A stretch of 64,000 nucleotides of DNA from Lachnospiraceae bacterium UBA3772. GTDB lineage: Bacteria; Bacillota; Clostridia; Lachnospirales; Lachnospiraceae. Under the pieces are notes generated by a model. The model saw only the letters and a list, made by a program, of their open reading frames with translations. It had not been told where the DNA came from and searched no databases. Positions 7,575 to 15,785 of the stretch are shown here, in pieces. The position numbers were made by a program, and so were the translations under genes. Each line of letters opens with the position of its first letter. Position 1 is the first letter of the stretch. The DNA lies in NCBI GenBank assembly GCA_002371025.1, contig DFFQ01000207.1, forward strand, positions 1 to 64,000. The letters run 5' to 3'.

Positions 7575-8753
7575 ATGCTAGTTAGTATTGCGCTTATTAT
7601 GATTTCAGGGCTGATCTTAGGATGGCTCTGCAAAAAGATAAAACTGCCAAGCTTAATAGGGATGCTGATCACGGGAATTGTGTTAGGTCCCTTTGTTTTA
7701 AATCTTATTGATCCGTCTATTCTTTCTATTTCAGCGGATATAAGGAAAATGGCTCTGATCATCATTTTAACGAGGGCGGGCTTAAGTCTTGATATTGCTG
7801 GACTAAAGAGAGTTGGAAGACCGGCTATTTTAATGTGCTTTGTTCCGGCGAGTTTTGAACTTATCGGAATGATCTGTTTTGCGCCAAAACTGCTGGGGAT
7901 AACGGTACTTGAGGCTGCTATTATGGGAGCTGTTCTTGCAGCCGTTTCTCCTGCTGTAGTTGTGCCTAGAATGGTAAAACTGATGGAAGAAGGCTATGGA
8001 AAGAGTAAGCAGATTCCACAGCTGATTCTTGCCGGGGCGTCAGTGGATGATGTCTATGTTATAGTTTTATTTACTACATTCCTTGGAATGATCCAGGGAG
8101 GGGAAGTTTCGGTTGTAAGATTTGTAAATATTCCAGTCTCGATCATTCTTGGAATTATTATAGGAGTCCTTGCAGGATGGGCACTTTCTTTTTTATTTAA
8201 AATGATACATATGCGGGATACAGTGAAGATCATGATAATACTTTCGGTATCATTTTTGCTGGTATTCCTGGAGGATAGCTTAAAGACGGCGGTTACATTT
8301 TCAGCACTGATATCTATCATGTTTATTGGGGTTGCGATGCAGAAATACCGCAAGGCAGTGGCTTTAAGACTTCAGTCGAAGTTTAACAAGCTGTGGGTCA
8401 TCGCGGAAATATTCCTGTTTGTTTTAGTGGGAGCGACTGTTGATATAAGCTACCTTAAGAATGTGGGAATTAAAGCGATTTTAGTTATCTTTGGGGCACT
8501 GATTTTTAGAATGCTGGGGGTTTTTGTCTGCTTGCTTGGCACAAAGCTAAGTAGTAAAGAAAGGCTGTTTACCATGATGGCTTATACGCCAAAGGCGACG
8601 GTGCAGGCCGCAATCGGAGGAATCCCATTAAGCCTTGGACTTGGCTGTGGCAATATAGTCCTTACAGTGGCAATCCTTGCCATCGTGATCACAGCACCAC
8701 TGGGAGCATTTGCAATAGACAGTACATATAAACGATTCTTAGAACAAAAGTAG
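7575..8753 (+). CDS. cation:proton antiporter (CPA family)
   Basis: A 392-residue integral membrane protein with about 11-12 hydrophobic segments. ATG 7575 follows GGGAGGAAG; an in-frame ATG at 7548 lies inside the palindromic repeat and is unlikely. Characteristic segments are LIGMLITGIVLGPF near the N-terminus, LTRAGLSLD, AAVSPAVVVPRM, and a central GASVDDV with the paired acidic residues expected for Na+(K+)/H+ exchange. Specificity is not predictable. The last base of its TAG stop (8751-8753) is also the first base of the next palindromic repeat. Confidence 0.85.
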   Translation: MLVSIALIMISGLILGWLCKKIKLPSLIGMLITGIVLGPFVLNLIDPSILSISADIRKMALIIILTRAGLSLDIAGLKRVGRPAILMCFVPASFELIGMICFAPKLLGITVLEAAIMGAVLAAVSPAVVVPRMVKLMEEGYGKSKQIPQLILAGASVDDVYVIVLFTTFLGMIQGGEVSVVRFVNIPVSIILGIIIGVLAGWALSFLFKMIHMRDTVKIMIILSVSFLLVFLEDSLKTAVTFSALISIMFIGVAMQKYRKAVALRLQSKFNKLWVIAEIFLFVLVGATVDISYLKNVGIKAILVIFGALIFRMLGVFVCLLGTKLSSKERLFTMMAYTPKATVQAAIGGIPLSLGLGCGNIVLTVAILAIVITAPLGAFAIDSTYKRFLEQK

Positions 8754-8807
8754 TTAACATAAAAGTGGACCTATGCCCCCGGGACTATGGTCCACTTTTA
8801 TGTTAAC
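8753..8807 (-). repeat. palindromic repeat, reverse; shares stop-codon base
   Basis: Full-length copy with GTTAAC at both ends; core CCCCCGGGACTATGG. The initial G is the third base of the antiporter TAG stop. Confidence 0.95.
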
Positions 8808-8828
8808 CAAATTTAGTGAGAGAAAGTA

Positions 8829-8857
8829 TTGACAAACGATAGTTAGGCGTGTATAAC
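8829..8857 (+). promoter_or_regulatory. promoter of the feo operon
   Basis: TTGACA at 8829-8834 and TATAAC at 8852-8857 are separated by 17 bases: a near-consensus housekeeping promoter. A TTAG/CTAA inverted repeat overlaps the -10 box. Confidence 0.8.
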
Positions 8858-8945
8858 TAATTGTGTTAGCACAGACTAACTATTTTTATAGGTATGGGTT
8901 AGTTGGGCTAACCCTACTAAATATATGGCTTAGAAGAATCTAAGC
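8843..8945 (+). promoter_or_regulatory. array of four TTAG/CTAA inverted repeats, candidate iron-dependent repressor operators
   Basis: Four inverted repeats lie between the promoter and feoA: TTAG...CTAA at 8843-8860, GTTAG...CTAAC at 8865-8880, GGGTTAG...CTAACCC at 8896-8914 and GCTTAG...CTAAGC at 8928-8945. The third resembles the 19-bp DtxR/IdeR-type box. The first overlaps the -10 box, so a metallated DtxR-like repressor could block transcription. Assignment to DtxR rather than Fur is inference from the TTAG/CTAA arms. Confidence 0.6.
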
Positions 8946-9002
8946 ATATTTTTTTGAGTGATAGTTAGTTGCAACTTATTGGAATTAGGAGGATGAATCG
9001 TG

Positions 9003-9212
9003 ATGCCACTTATTTATGCAACTCCTGGAGAAGAGAACATTATTAAAAAAGTGGGAGGGAGTCCGGATGTGAAGAGACATTTGGAGAATCTTGGATTCAC
9101 ACCTGGTGGTATGGTAACACTTGTTAATGTATTAGGTGGAAATGTCATTGTCAAAGTTAAAGAATCTCGAATTGCTTTAAATGAAGATATGGCAAGGAAG
9201 GTTATGATCTAG
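9003..9212 (+). CDS. feoA: FeoA-domain protein (first copy)
   Basis: A 69-residue SH3-like FeoA protein with HLENLGFTPGGMVTLVNVLGGNVIVKVKESRIALNEDMA split around the conserved G-x-V-x-V and N/D-x-x-I/M-A positions. ATG 9003 has AGGAGG at 8988-8993; GTG 9000 is a weaker alternative. FeoA proteins assist FeoB in Fe2+ import at the cytoplasmic membrane. It is the first gene of an operon of two feoA-type genes, feoB and a Cys-rich partner, behind the operator array. Confidence 0.88.
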   Translation: MPLIYATPGEENIIKKVGGSPDVKRHLENLGFTPGGMVTLVNVLGGNVIVKVKESRIALNEDMARKVMI

Positions 9213-9301
9213 AAGAATTGGGTTGGATCAATAACGCAGTGATCATAGAAATGAAATATGACCACAAAAAAACAAAGTGTTAAAAAATGGAGGTAGAATT
9301 G

Positions 9302-9523
9302 ATGAACACGCTGAAAAATGCACAGGTTGGCAGCACGGTGAGTGTTGTGAAGCTGCATGGTGAAGGAGCAATTAAAAGAAGGATTATGGACATGGGAATT
9401 ACAAGAGGTACGTCTATTTATGTTCGTAAGGTTGCACCTTTAGGAGATCCTATTGAGGTAACAGTAAGAGGTTATGAGCTTTCACTTAGAAAAGCAGATG
9501 CTGATCTGATCGAGATCGAATAA
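9302..9523 (+). CDS. feoA: FeoA-domain protein (second copy)
   Basis: A 73-residue FeoA protein. ATG 9302 is preceded by GGAGG at 9289-9293; an upstream in-frame ATG at 9287 overlaps the ribosome site and is rejected. Conserved segments are KRRIMDMGITRGT and APLGDPIEVTVRGYELSLRKADADLIEIE, the latter being the classic FeoA C-terminus. Two FeoA paralogues before FeoB are common in Clostridia. The gap of 113 bases to feoB holds no obvious terminator. Confidence 0.9.
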   Translation: MNTLKNAQVGSTVSVVKLHGEGAIKRRIMDMGITRGTSIYVRKVAPLGDPIEVTVRGYELSLRKADADLIEIE

Positions 9524-9636
9524 AAATAACCTGAAATGAAGAAATAAAAAGATAAAAAAGTGCAAAACTTGAAGATAAATGATCGAGAGTAGATAAAGTT
9601 CTAGATTCAACATAAGGTGGAAGGAGACTTGATAAA

Positions 9637-12105
9637 ATGAGTTTGAAAATAGCACTTGCAGGAAATCCAAATAGCGGAAAGACAACGCTTTTTAATGAAC
9701 TTACAGGTTCAAATCAGTTTGTTGGAAACTGGCCTGGAGTTACAGTTGAAAAGAAGGAAGGAAAATTAAAGAAACATGAAGATGTAGAAATTGTTGACCT
9801 TCCAGGTATTTATTCACTTTCTCCATATACATTAGAAGAAGTTGTTGCCAGAAATTATCTTATAGAAGAGAAACCGGATGCTATTCTTAATATAGTAGAT
9901 GGAACAAATCTTGAAAGAAATTTATATCTTACAACTCAGCTTATAGAACTTGGAATTCCGGTGGTTCTAGCCATAAATATGATGGATGTGGTTAGAAAAA
10001 ACGGGGACATGCTTAATACTAAGGAATTAGCAACTCGACTTGGTTGTGAGATCATTGAAATATCAGCCCTTAAGGGTGAGAATACACTTAAAGCTGCAGA
10101 AGCAGCTATCAAAGCAGCTAAAGAACAAAAAAATGTACCGCTTCATACATTTTCAGGACCGGTTGAACATGCTCTTGCTCATATAGAAGAAGTGGTTGTT
10201 CATGATATGCCTGAAGAGTCTCAGCGCTGGTATGCAATTAAGGTGTTTGAAAGAGATGAGAAAGTATTAGAAAAGCTTAAAATATCTGATGATATTAAAG
10301 CTCATGTTGAAAATGACATCAAGGCAGCTGAAAAAGAGATGGATGATGACTCAGAGAGTATCATCACAAATGAAAGATACATTTATATAGCAGAAGTACT
10401 TAAAGGTATTTTTAGGAAGAAAGATGCTAATAAATTAAGTACTTCGGATAAGATTGATAAGATAGTTACAAATAGATGGTTAGGTCTTCCAATCTTTGCA
10501 GCAGTAATGTTTATCATTTACTGGGTTGCGATGGTTGGTGTGGGGGCACCGGCTACAGATTGGACAAATGATTGCCTTTTTGGAGATGGTTATCACCTCT
10601 TCGGTATCGGTAGTGCTGCAGCTGATGAGGCTGCCGAAAATTATACAGCAGCTATGCAGGCAGTTGATGCTTATTTAGGTTTCAATGAAGAAATTTCAAT
10701 TGAAGATATGGAGTCTTATGTTCCTTCGGAATCAGTGGTTTCTTACACTGTTGAAGATGAAGAAACATTAGAGCAGGGGGAGATTAGCGTTTACTATGAT
10801 AAGATTCCGGATGGTGTGGAATTGGATGAAGTAAATGCTATGACATATCTTGAAGCTGTTGATTATTTTAGGGAAAATGGTACCGAAGAGGTTGATCCTT
10901 CCAACTATGGCGTTTGGGTTCCGGGCATTCCTGCACTTGTTGAAAAAGGGCTTGATAAGATCAAATGTGCTGGATGGGTTAAGAGCCTTGTATTAGATGG
11001 AATTGTAGCTGGTGTTGGTGCTGTTCTTGGTTTCGTACCGCAGATGCTTGTGCTTTTCTTTATGCTGGCATTTGTTGAAGCCAGCGGATATATGGCGAGA
11101 GTTGCTTTCGTATTAGATAGAGTATTCCGTCGTTTCGGCTTATCAGGAAAGAGTTTCATTCCTATCCTTATTGGTACAGGCTGTGGAATCCCGGGTATCA
11201 TGGCATCTCGAACCATAGAAAATGAAAGAGACCGCAGAATGACCATAATGACAACTACATTTATTCCTTGCGGCGCCAAGGTTCCATTTATAGCTATGAT
11301 CGCAGGTGCGATTTTTGGTGGAAGTGCATGGATTTCAACAGGAGCATATTTTATTGGAATAACAGCGATCATTACATCAGGTATCATTTTAAAGAAGACA
11401 AAGGCATTTGCCGGAGAGCCAGCGCCATTTGTAATGGAGCTTCCAGCATACCACTGGCCAACACTTAAAAATGTCCTTCGTTCTATGTGGGAGAGAGGAT
11501 CAAGTTTTATAAAGAAAGCCGGAACAATCATCCTTCTTTCAACTGTTATTATCTGGTTCCTTTCTAGATTTGGCTGGGTTGATGGAAACTTCGGAATGCT
11601 TGAAGAAGATGCAATAGGAAGCAGTATCCTTGCGGCTGTTGGTAAGGGAATTGCATTTATCTTTAAGCCACTTGGATGGGGAAACTGGCAGGCGGCTGTT
11701 GCTTCGATCACAGGCCTTGTAGCTAAGGAAAATATCGTTGGTACTATGGGGGTTCTCTATGGCAAAGAGGGCTCAGCCTGGGCAGCACTTGCAGCAGCAT
11801 TTACAACTGCATCAGGACTCAGCTTCCTTATATTCAACCTTCTTTGTGCTCCTTGCTTTGCAGCAATCGGTGCAATAAAAAGAGAGATGAATAATGCAAA
11901 ATGGACCTGGTTTGCAATTGCTTATGAATGTGGATTTGCGTATGTGGTATCATTTGTAGTATATCAGTTTGGTAACATTTTATTAGGCAATACAAATATA
12001 ATTGGTGCTATAATTGCTTTAGTAGTAACCGTAGGATTTTTATATTTATTATTCAGACCATATAAAGAATCAGTAACACTTAAAAATAAGGTGGTGGTAA
12101 GTTGA
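9637..12105 (+). CDS. feoB: ferrous iron transporter FeoB
   Basis: An 822-residue protein. The N-terminal GTPase domain has GNPNSGKTTLFN (G1, residues 9-20), DLPGIYSLSPYT (G3) and NMMD (G4); a helical GDI-like region follows to about residue 275. The membrane part contains the Fe2+-pathway segments GTGCGIPGIMASRTIENERDRR and IPCGAKVPFIAM. An acidic loop of roughly 110 residues (about 310-425) lies between the first and second membrane segments, as is common in clostridial FeoB. Ribosome site GGAAGGAG precedes ATG 9637. Regulation is probably through the TTAG/CTAA array upstream of the operon. Confidence 0.97.
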   Translation: MSLKIALAGNPNSGKTTLFNELTGSNQFVGNWPGVTVEKKEGKLKKHEDVEIVDLPGIYSLSPYTLEEVVARNYLIEEKPDAILNIVDGTNLERNLYLTTQLIELGIPVVLAINMMDVVRKNGDMLNTKELATRLGCEIIEISALKGENTLKAAEAAIKAAKEQKNVPLHTFSGPVEHALAHIEEVVVHDMPEESQRWYAIKVFERDEKVLEKLKISDDIKAHVENDIKAAEKEMDDDSESIITNERYIYIAEVLKGIFRKKDANKLSTSDKIDKIVTNRWLGLPIFAAVMFIIYWVAMVGVGAPATDWTNDCLFGDGYHLFGIGSAAADEAAENYTAAMQAVDAYLGFNEEISIEDMESYVPSESVVSYTVEDEETLEQGEISVYYDKIPDGVELDEVNAMTYLEAVDYFRENGTEEVDPSNYGVWVPGIPALVEKGLDKIKCAGWVKSLVLDGIVAGVGAVLGFVPQMLVLFFMLAFVEASGYMARVAFVLDRVFRRFGLSGKSFIPILIGTGCGIPGIMASRTIENERDRRMTIMTTTFIPCGAKVPFIAMIAGAIFGGSAWISTGAYFIGITAIITSGIILKKTKAFAGEPAPFVMELPAYHWPTLKNVLRSMWERGSSFIKKAGTIILLSTVIIWFLSRFGWVDGNFGMLEEDAIGSSILAAVGKGIAFIFKPLGWGNWQAAVASITGLVAKENIVGTMGVLYGKEGSAWAALAAAFTTASGLSFLIFNLLCAPCFAAIGAIKREMNNAKWTWFAIAYECGFAYVVSFVVYQFGNILLGNTNIIGAIIALVVTVGFLYLLFRPYKESVTLKNKVVVS

Positions 12106-12281
12106 ATTTTCTGGTTGATAATTTAGGAAATATTGTTGTTATAGCAGTTCTTATTTTAATTACAGTGTTGATAATAAGAAAGCTGGTAAGAGATAAGAAA
12201 AGCGGAAAGTCCTCCTGTGGATGTAATTGCGGCCATTGCGCTATGAGCGGAAGCTGCCACAAGAATACCGCATCTAAATAA
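12102..12281 (+). CDS. FeoB-associated Cys-rich membrane protein
   Basis: A 59-residue protein starting at TTG 12102, which overlaps the feoB stop codon (12103-12105), with GGTGGT just upstream. Residues about 9-27 form one membrane helix, a basic stretch follows, and the C-terminus carries the cysteine cluster CGCNCGHCAMSGSCH. This layout is that of the small Cys-rich proteins routinely encoded right after feoB in Firmicutes, thought to help the Feo system. The operon ends at the terminator at 12306. Confidence 0.85.
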   Translation: MNFLVDNLGNIVVIAVLILITVLIIRKLVRDKKSGKSSCGCNCGHCAMSGSCHKNTASK

Positions 12282-12305
12282 GCCAATTCTATTTCCATAA
12301 TATAT

Positions 12306-12344
12306 GCCCGGTGCAGTTGAATTTACCTGCATCGGGCGTTTTTT
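12306..12344 (+). terminator. intrinsic terminator of the feo operon
   Basis: GCCCGGTGCAG pairs with CTGCATCGGGC (one G-U) across a ten-base loop, and a run of six T follows. A textbook Rho-independent terminator, structurally different from the dispersed palindromic repeats. Confidence 0.9.
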
Positions 12345-12394
12345 ATTTCCCGATATTGATTCGCTGTGTAAGAGAGAGTGGGGGATTAAGGGCA

Positions 12395-12474
12395 GTTTAC
12401 ATAAAAATGGACCACTGCCTCCGGGACCTAGGTCCATTCTGCCTCCGGGACCTAGGTCCACTTTTATGTAAACT
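12395..12474 (-). repeat. palindromic repeat, reverse, core duplicated
   Basis: Ends GTTTAC and GTAAAC, complementary variants. The core segment CTGCCTCCGGGACCTAGGTCCA occurs twice in tandem with a TT junction, making this copy about 80 bases long; the second core lost its left arm. Confidence 0.9.
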
Positions 12475-12511
12475 TGCATTTTTTTTGTCATGAGTGTATA
12501 AAGAATAGGTT

Positions 12512-12550
12512 CAAGAAAAATGGACCATAGCCCCCGGGACTGTGGCTCAT
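12512..12550 (-). repeat. palindromic repeat, reverse, outer arms mostly lost
   Basis: AAAAATGGACCATAGCCCCC core with a GTGGCTCAT right arm. It abuts the AAGGAG ribosome site of the acyltransferase gene at 12551. Confidence 0.8.
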
Positions 12551-12564
12551 AAGGAGTGAGAAAA

Positions 12565-13614
12565 ATGACAGAGAAAATGACAAATCCAGCATCGCAGCAG
12601 GTTATTCCAGCAGCGAAAAATACAAATAAAGAACGTATCTATCTTTTTGATAATATTAAATTTATCCTCATAATCCTTGTAGTGGTGGGGCATTTTGCAA
12701 ATGTATTCTGCGACAGATATCCATCATTTAAATCGGTATATTTATTCATTTATATTTTTCACATGCCGCTGTTTATCTTTATTTCAGGCATGTTCCACAG
12801 AAACATTAACATAAAAGAAAAAGTCCTTATGTTCTGTTTCCTGGGCTATACAGAGAAGCTTCTCAGGTTCCTTGTGAGTATCATAGGAAATAAGAAGAAT
12901 CCCAATATGGATGTATTTGAGGATAACGGCCTGCCTTGGTTTATGTTCTGCATGGCAGCATTTATCTTATTTACCTATCTTACAAGAGATATAAATAAAA
13001 TGTATCTGCTTTGCTTTTCTATAGTTCTTATGCTGGCTGCGGGCTATGATAAAGAGATCGGTGATTTCCTTTATCTTTCAAGGATCTTTGTTTTTTATCC
13101 ATATTACATTCTAGGAACCATGACCAGACCTGAAATGATAATGAAGATAAATAGAAACAAAATATTCAAATTTGCCTCAATCATAATATTTGTAATGGCT
13201 CTTGCGGCATGTTTTCATTTTCTGGATATGTCCTATAACTTAAGGCAGTTTTATACAGGCTGCCATCCATATCCAAAGAACCATTTTCTGACGGGACCAT
13301 TGCTTAGGATTTTTTGCTATATCACTTCGTTTGTCATGTTTATTCCATTTTTTGCCTTCGTACCGGCAAAGAAAATTCCTTTGGTAAGTGAATTTGGTAA
13401 GAGGACCCTACAGGTGTACTTCTGGTCAGATCTTGTGAGACTACCGGTGATCAACCTTTACAGGAGCCAACTTTTATTATTTACAGCCACATTTGGAGGA
13501 AAAGCAGTGTATCTTGGGTTAAGCGCGGTCCTTGCCTTCATCCTCCTTACTAAACCATTTGGGTTTATGGTCAACTGGATAAGAAATATGGATAATATCA
13601 GGATAAATAAGTAA
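12565..13614 (+). CDS. acyltransferase family 3 (OafA/NodX-type) membrane protein
   Basis: A 349-residue protein with about ten hydrophobic segments; ATG 12565 lies eight bases after AAGGAG. N-terminal features are YLFDNIKFILIILVVVGHF, with the His of the family motif, and YIFHMPLFIFISGMF. Members transfer acyl groups onto sugars of cell-wall or surface polymers. C-terminal segments (KRTLQVYFWSDL) fit the fold. The ribosome site touches the end of a palindromic repeat, leaving no room for a private promoter between them. Confidence 0.85.
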   Translation: MTEKMTNPASQQVIPAAKNTNKERIYLFDNIKFILIILVVVGHFANVFCDRYPSFKSVYLFIYIFHMPLFIFISGMFHRNINIKEKVLMFCFLGYTEKLLRFLVSIIGNKKNPNMDVFEDNGLPWFMFCMAAFILFTYLTRDINKMYLLCFSIVLMLAAGYDKEIGDFLYLSRIFVFYPYYILGTMTRPEMIMKINRNKIFKFASIIIFVMALAACFHFLDMSYNLRQFYTGCHPYPKNHFLTGPLLRIFCYITSFVMFIPFFAFVPAKKIPLVSEFGKRTLQVYFWSDLVRLPVINLYRSQLLLFTATFGGKAVYLGLSAVLAFILLTKPFGFMVNWIRNMDNIRINK

Positions 13615-13718
13615 AAAAACGTATAAATAAGTCATAATCAGCTGTAAAAATCAAAAAAAATATAATAAAATGTTACTTAGACTAAGCTAGTATTGTCCAT
13701 CAAATTATTGAGATTTCC

Positions 13719-15488
13719 GTGGGAGACACATTTACAGTTCCTGAGTGTGAATTTGAAGAGCCGGAAGGTCTCATCTTTGGAAGATGGAGCATAGGTGGGG
13801 AAGACCTTTTTCCTGGTGAAGTTCTGGAATTAACTGAGGATACTGAGATTCATGCATATTGGGTTGAACCTCTCACAATTAATGTAGATGTTTACTGTGG
13901 GGAGACAAAAGGTATAGGGGGAATTGTAAGTTTTCCTGCTGATACGATTGGAAAAGAATCTAATAAAGGAACTTCAATTTCTGAAACATTTAGAAAAACG
14001 ATGGATGTATCAACTCTGATAACAGCTATACCTGGAAATGGATATGAGGTGGATCATTTCGAAATAGCGGATACTGTTATTGAAGGTACAGCAAACCTGG
14101 TTGGAAAAGGAAAGTTTATTTATATTTATGTTGCTGACTATATATCTTCTAATGTGGACGTAAAAGTTTATTTTAAAAAGACAGCAACAATTCTTGACGG
14201 GGCTGAGCTAAGCATTGACCTTCCGGTTGAAGGCAATGCTGTAAGACCGGTTACCGTATATACTGAAAATGATGCAAAGTATAGCGTTACAGAGAGTTTC
14301 TGGCTCTGTCCGGATTCAGATCTTACGCCAGAGCCATTTAAAGCCGGAGTAAATTACCGCGCCCATATTATTTTAAAGCCTGATGAAGAGGACGTTGTTT
14401 TTTCCAAGTATTCCAATATTACTGTAAATGGCGAGAAGCCGGCTGATATCTGGGAAAATGAAGATGGACGTTCGGTTACTGTGATCACAAAGAATTATAA
14501 GCCGATGGAACTTATTGATACACTCGAAATCTTTTTAAATTTCCCAGCTATTTCAGATGTTCCAAATGTTGCCGACGCCTGGGTTAAAGAGGGTTCACCT
14601 TATAAGATCTACAGTGCAGCCTGGTTTAATGCCGTGGAGCAAAACGGCGAGGAAAAATATTCAGAGCCAGCATCATATGTAAGCGGAGGAAGTTACTTTA
14701 TAGAGATCAGTTTAACTCCTGAAGGTGAGTATGTATTTGCAGATACAGATAAAATAAAAGCTACTGTAAATGGAGTTTCTGCGAGAGTTGAGGCTGTTGC
14801 CAGCAACCAGATTGCAGTTATTCCAGATCCTTATATTTTTGGCTTAGCTGGAACACCATATAAGCTTACAGTTGGAAATGAAGCTGAGTGGAAACCGGGG
14901 GACGGTGCATTTGAAATTGTTGTAAAACATGAAAGTGATGCCACAAATCATACATTTGAAAAGTTTAATGGCGTTGAGGTTGACGGAGAGAAAGTTGATC
15001 CTTCAGAATACGAGGCCAGTGCAGGCAGTGTAAAGATTAAGTTTAAAGAAAGCTATCTTGCACGTCTTTCAACCGGCGAGCATAAGATCGTGGTATTTTT
15101 TAATGATGGATATATGGCTGCAGGAACATTTACAACTAACAAGGCTGATGGAAGCAGCAATGGTGAAAATGTGACTGACCTCGTTGATCCACAGGGTAAG
15201 GATGTCACCCAACAGGGTAAGGATGTCACCCAACAGGGTAAGGATGTCACCCAACAGGGTAAGGATGTCACCCAACAGGGTAAGGATGTCACCCCAGAGG
15301 CGAATGATGCGAGTATCCAGGACGGAAACGTTAGTCCTGCAACTAAGAATGTCAGTCTAGAGACTAAGAATGTCAGTCCACAGACAGGTGATGACACTCA
15401 TCTTGTTTTTGGCTTTATCATTCTTATGATTTCAATTTTTGGAATTGTTCTTTGTATAAAGAGCAAGAAGAAAAAATCTAAAGAATAA
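13719..15488 (+). CDS. headless cell-wall-anchored surface protein with heptapeptide repeats (probably 5'-truncated)
   Basis: 589 residues from GTG 13719; the frame is open from 13686 but no ATG or ribosome site exists. The N-terminus has no signal peptide and begins inside what looks like a W-ending repeat domain (LIFGRW...IHAYW). The body is acidic and beta-rich. Residues about 490-555 contain five perfect QGKDVTQ heptads and four degenerate ones. The C-terminus has a sorting-signal layout: PQTGDD, a hydrophobic segment (VFGFIILMISIFGIVLCI) and a basic KSKKKKSKE tail, so a sortase would anchor it. With no secretion signal it is probably a remnant of a longer gene. A terminator follows at 15517. 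Confidence 0.65.
   Translation: MGDTFTVPECEFEEPEGLIFGRWSIGGEDLFPGEVLELTEDTEIHAYWVEPLTINVDVYCGETKGIGGIVSFPADTIGKESNKGTSISETFRKTMDVSTLITAIPGNGYEVDHFEIADTVIEGTANLVGKGKFIYIYVADYISSNVDVKVYFKKTATILDGAELSIDLPVEGNAVRPVTVYTENDAKYSVTESFWLCPDSDLTPEPFKAGVNYRAHIILKPDEEDVVFSKYSNITVNGEKPADIWENEDGRSVTVITKNYKPMELIDTLEIFLNFPAISDVPNVADAWVKEGSPYKIYSAAWFNAVEQNGEEKYSEPASYVSGGSYFIEISLTPEGEYVFADTDKIKATVNGVSARVEAVASNQIAVIPDPYIFGLAGTPYKLTVGNEAEWKPGDGAFEIVVKHESDATNHTFEKFNGVEVDGEKVDPSEYEASAGSVKIKFKESYLARLSTGEHKIVVFFNDGYMAAGTFTTNKADGSSNGENVTDLVDPQGKDVTQQGKDVTQQGKDVTQQGKDVTQQGKDVTPEANDASIQDGNVSPATKNVSLETKNVSPQTGDDTHLVFGFIILMISIFGIVLCIKSKKKKSKE
15192..15296 (+). repeat. five tandem 21-bp units in the wall-protein gene
   Basis: Units starting CAGGGTAAGGATGTCACCC at 15192, 15213, 15234, 15255 and 15276. 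The first four are identical and the fifth differs at its end. They encode QGKDVTQ. Such identical units are prone to copy-number change. Confidence 0.95.
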
Positions 15489-15516
15489 AATACTGAATAA
15501 AAATAGAAGAATAAAG

Positions 15517-15560
15517 AAAATGGCAGTTATGAGAGGAAATCTTATAGCTGCCATTTTTTT
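15517..15560 (+). terminator. intrinsic terminator after the wall-protein gene
   Basis: AAAATGGCAGTTATGAGA pairs with TCTTATAGCTGCCATTTT (two G-U or mismatched positions) around a short loop, then T7. The A-tract on the 5' side would allow function in both directions. Confidence 0.85.
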
Positions 15561-15785
15561 ATTATTTTTTGTGAATGATTAAAATCACCGTTATTTTGAC
15601 GGAAACGATGGCAGTATGAATGTTTTTGTTGGATATAATATATAATGCTGTTATGATGGTGTTAAGACTTTGATAACCCCCCTATCCCTTATTAAAGCTA
15701 GGGCGGGAGTTGAAAATTTGCTATTAAAATAAGCATGTAGATTTAATGCTGAAGGAAAGTGTGGGAGTTGAAATAAAGGAGGACT

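Noticed and set aside
10905-11711. 268-codon minus-strand frame opposite feoB
   Set aside because: Antisense shadow of a highly conserved gene; proline- and isoleucine-rich composition typical of reverse-frame reading, no ribosome site.
15560-15785. Riboswitch upstream of the large oxidoreductase
   Set aside because: The 225-base leader has a possible CCTA/TAGG hairpin and a repeated GGGAGTTGAAA, but no known aptamer signature was recognised; a promoter may lie near TATAAT at about 15637.
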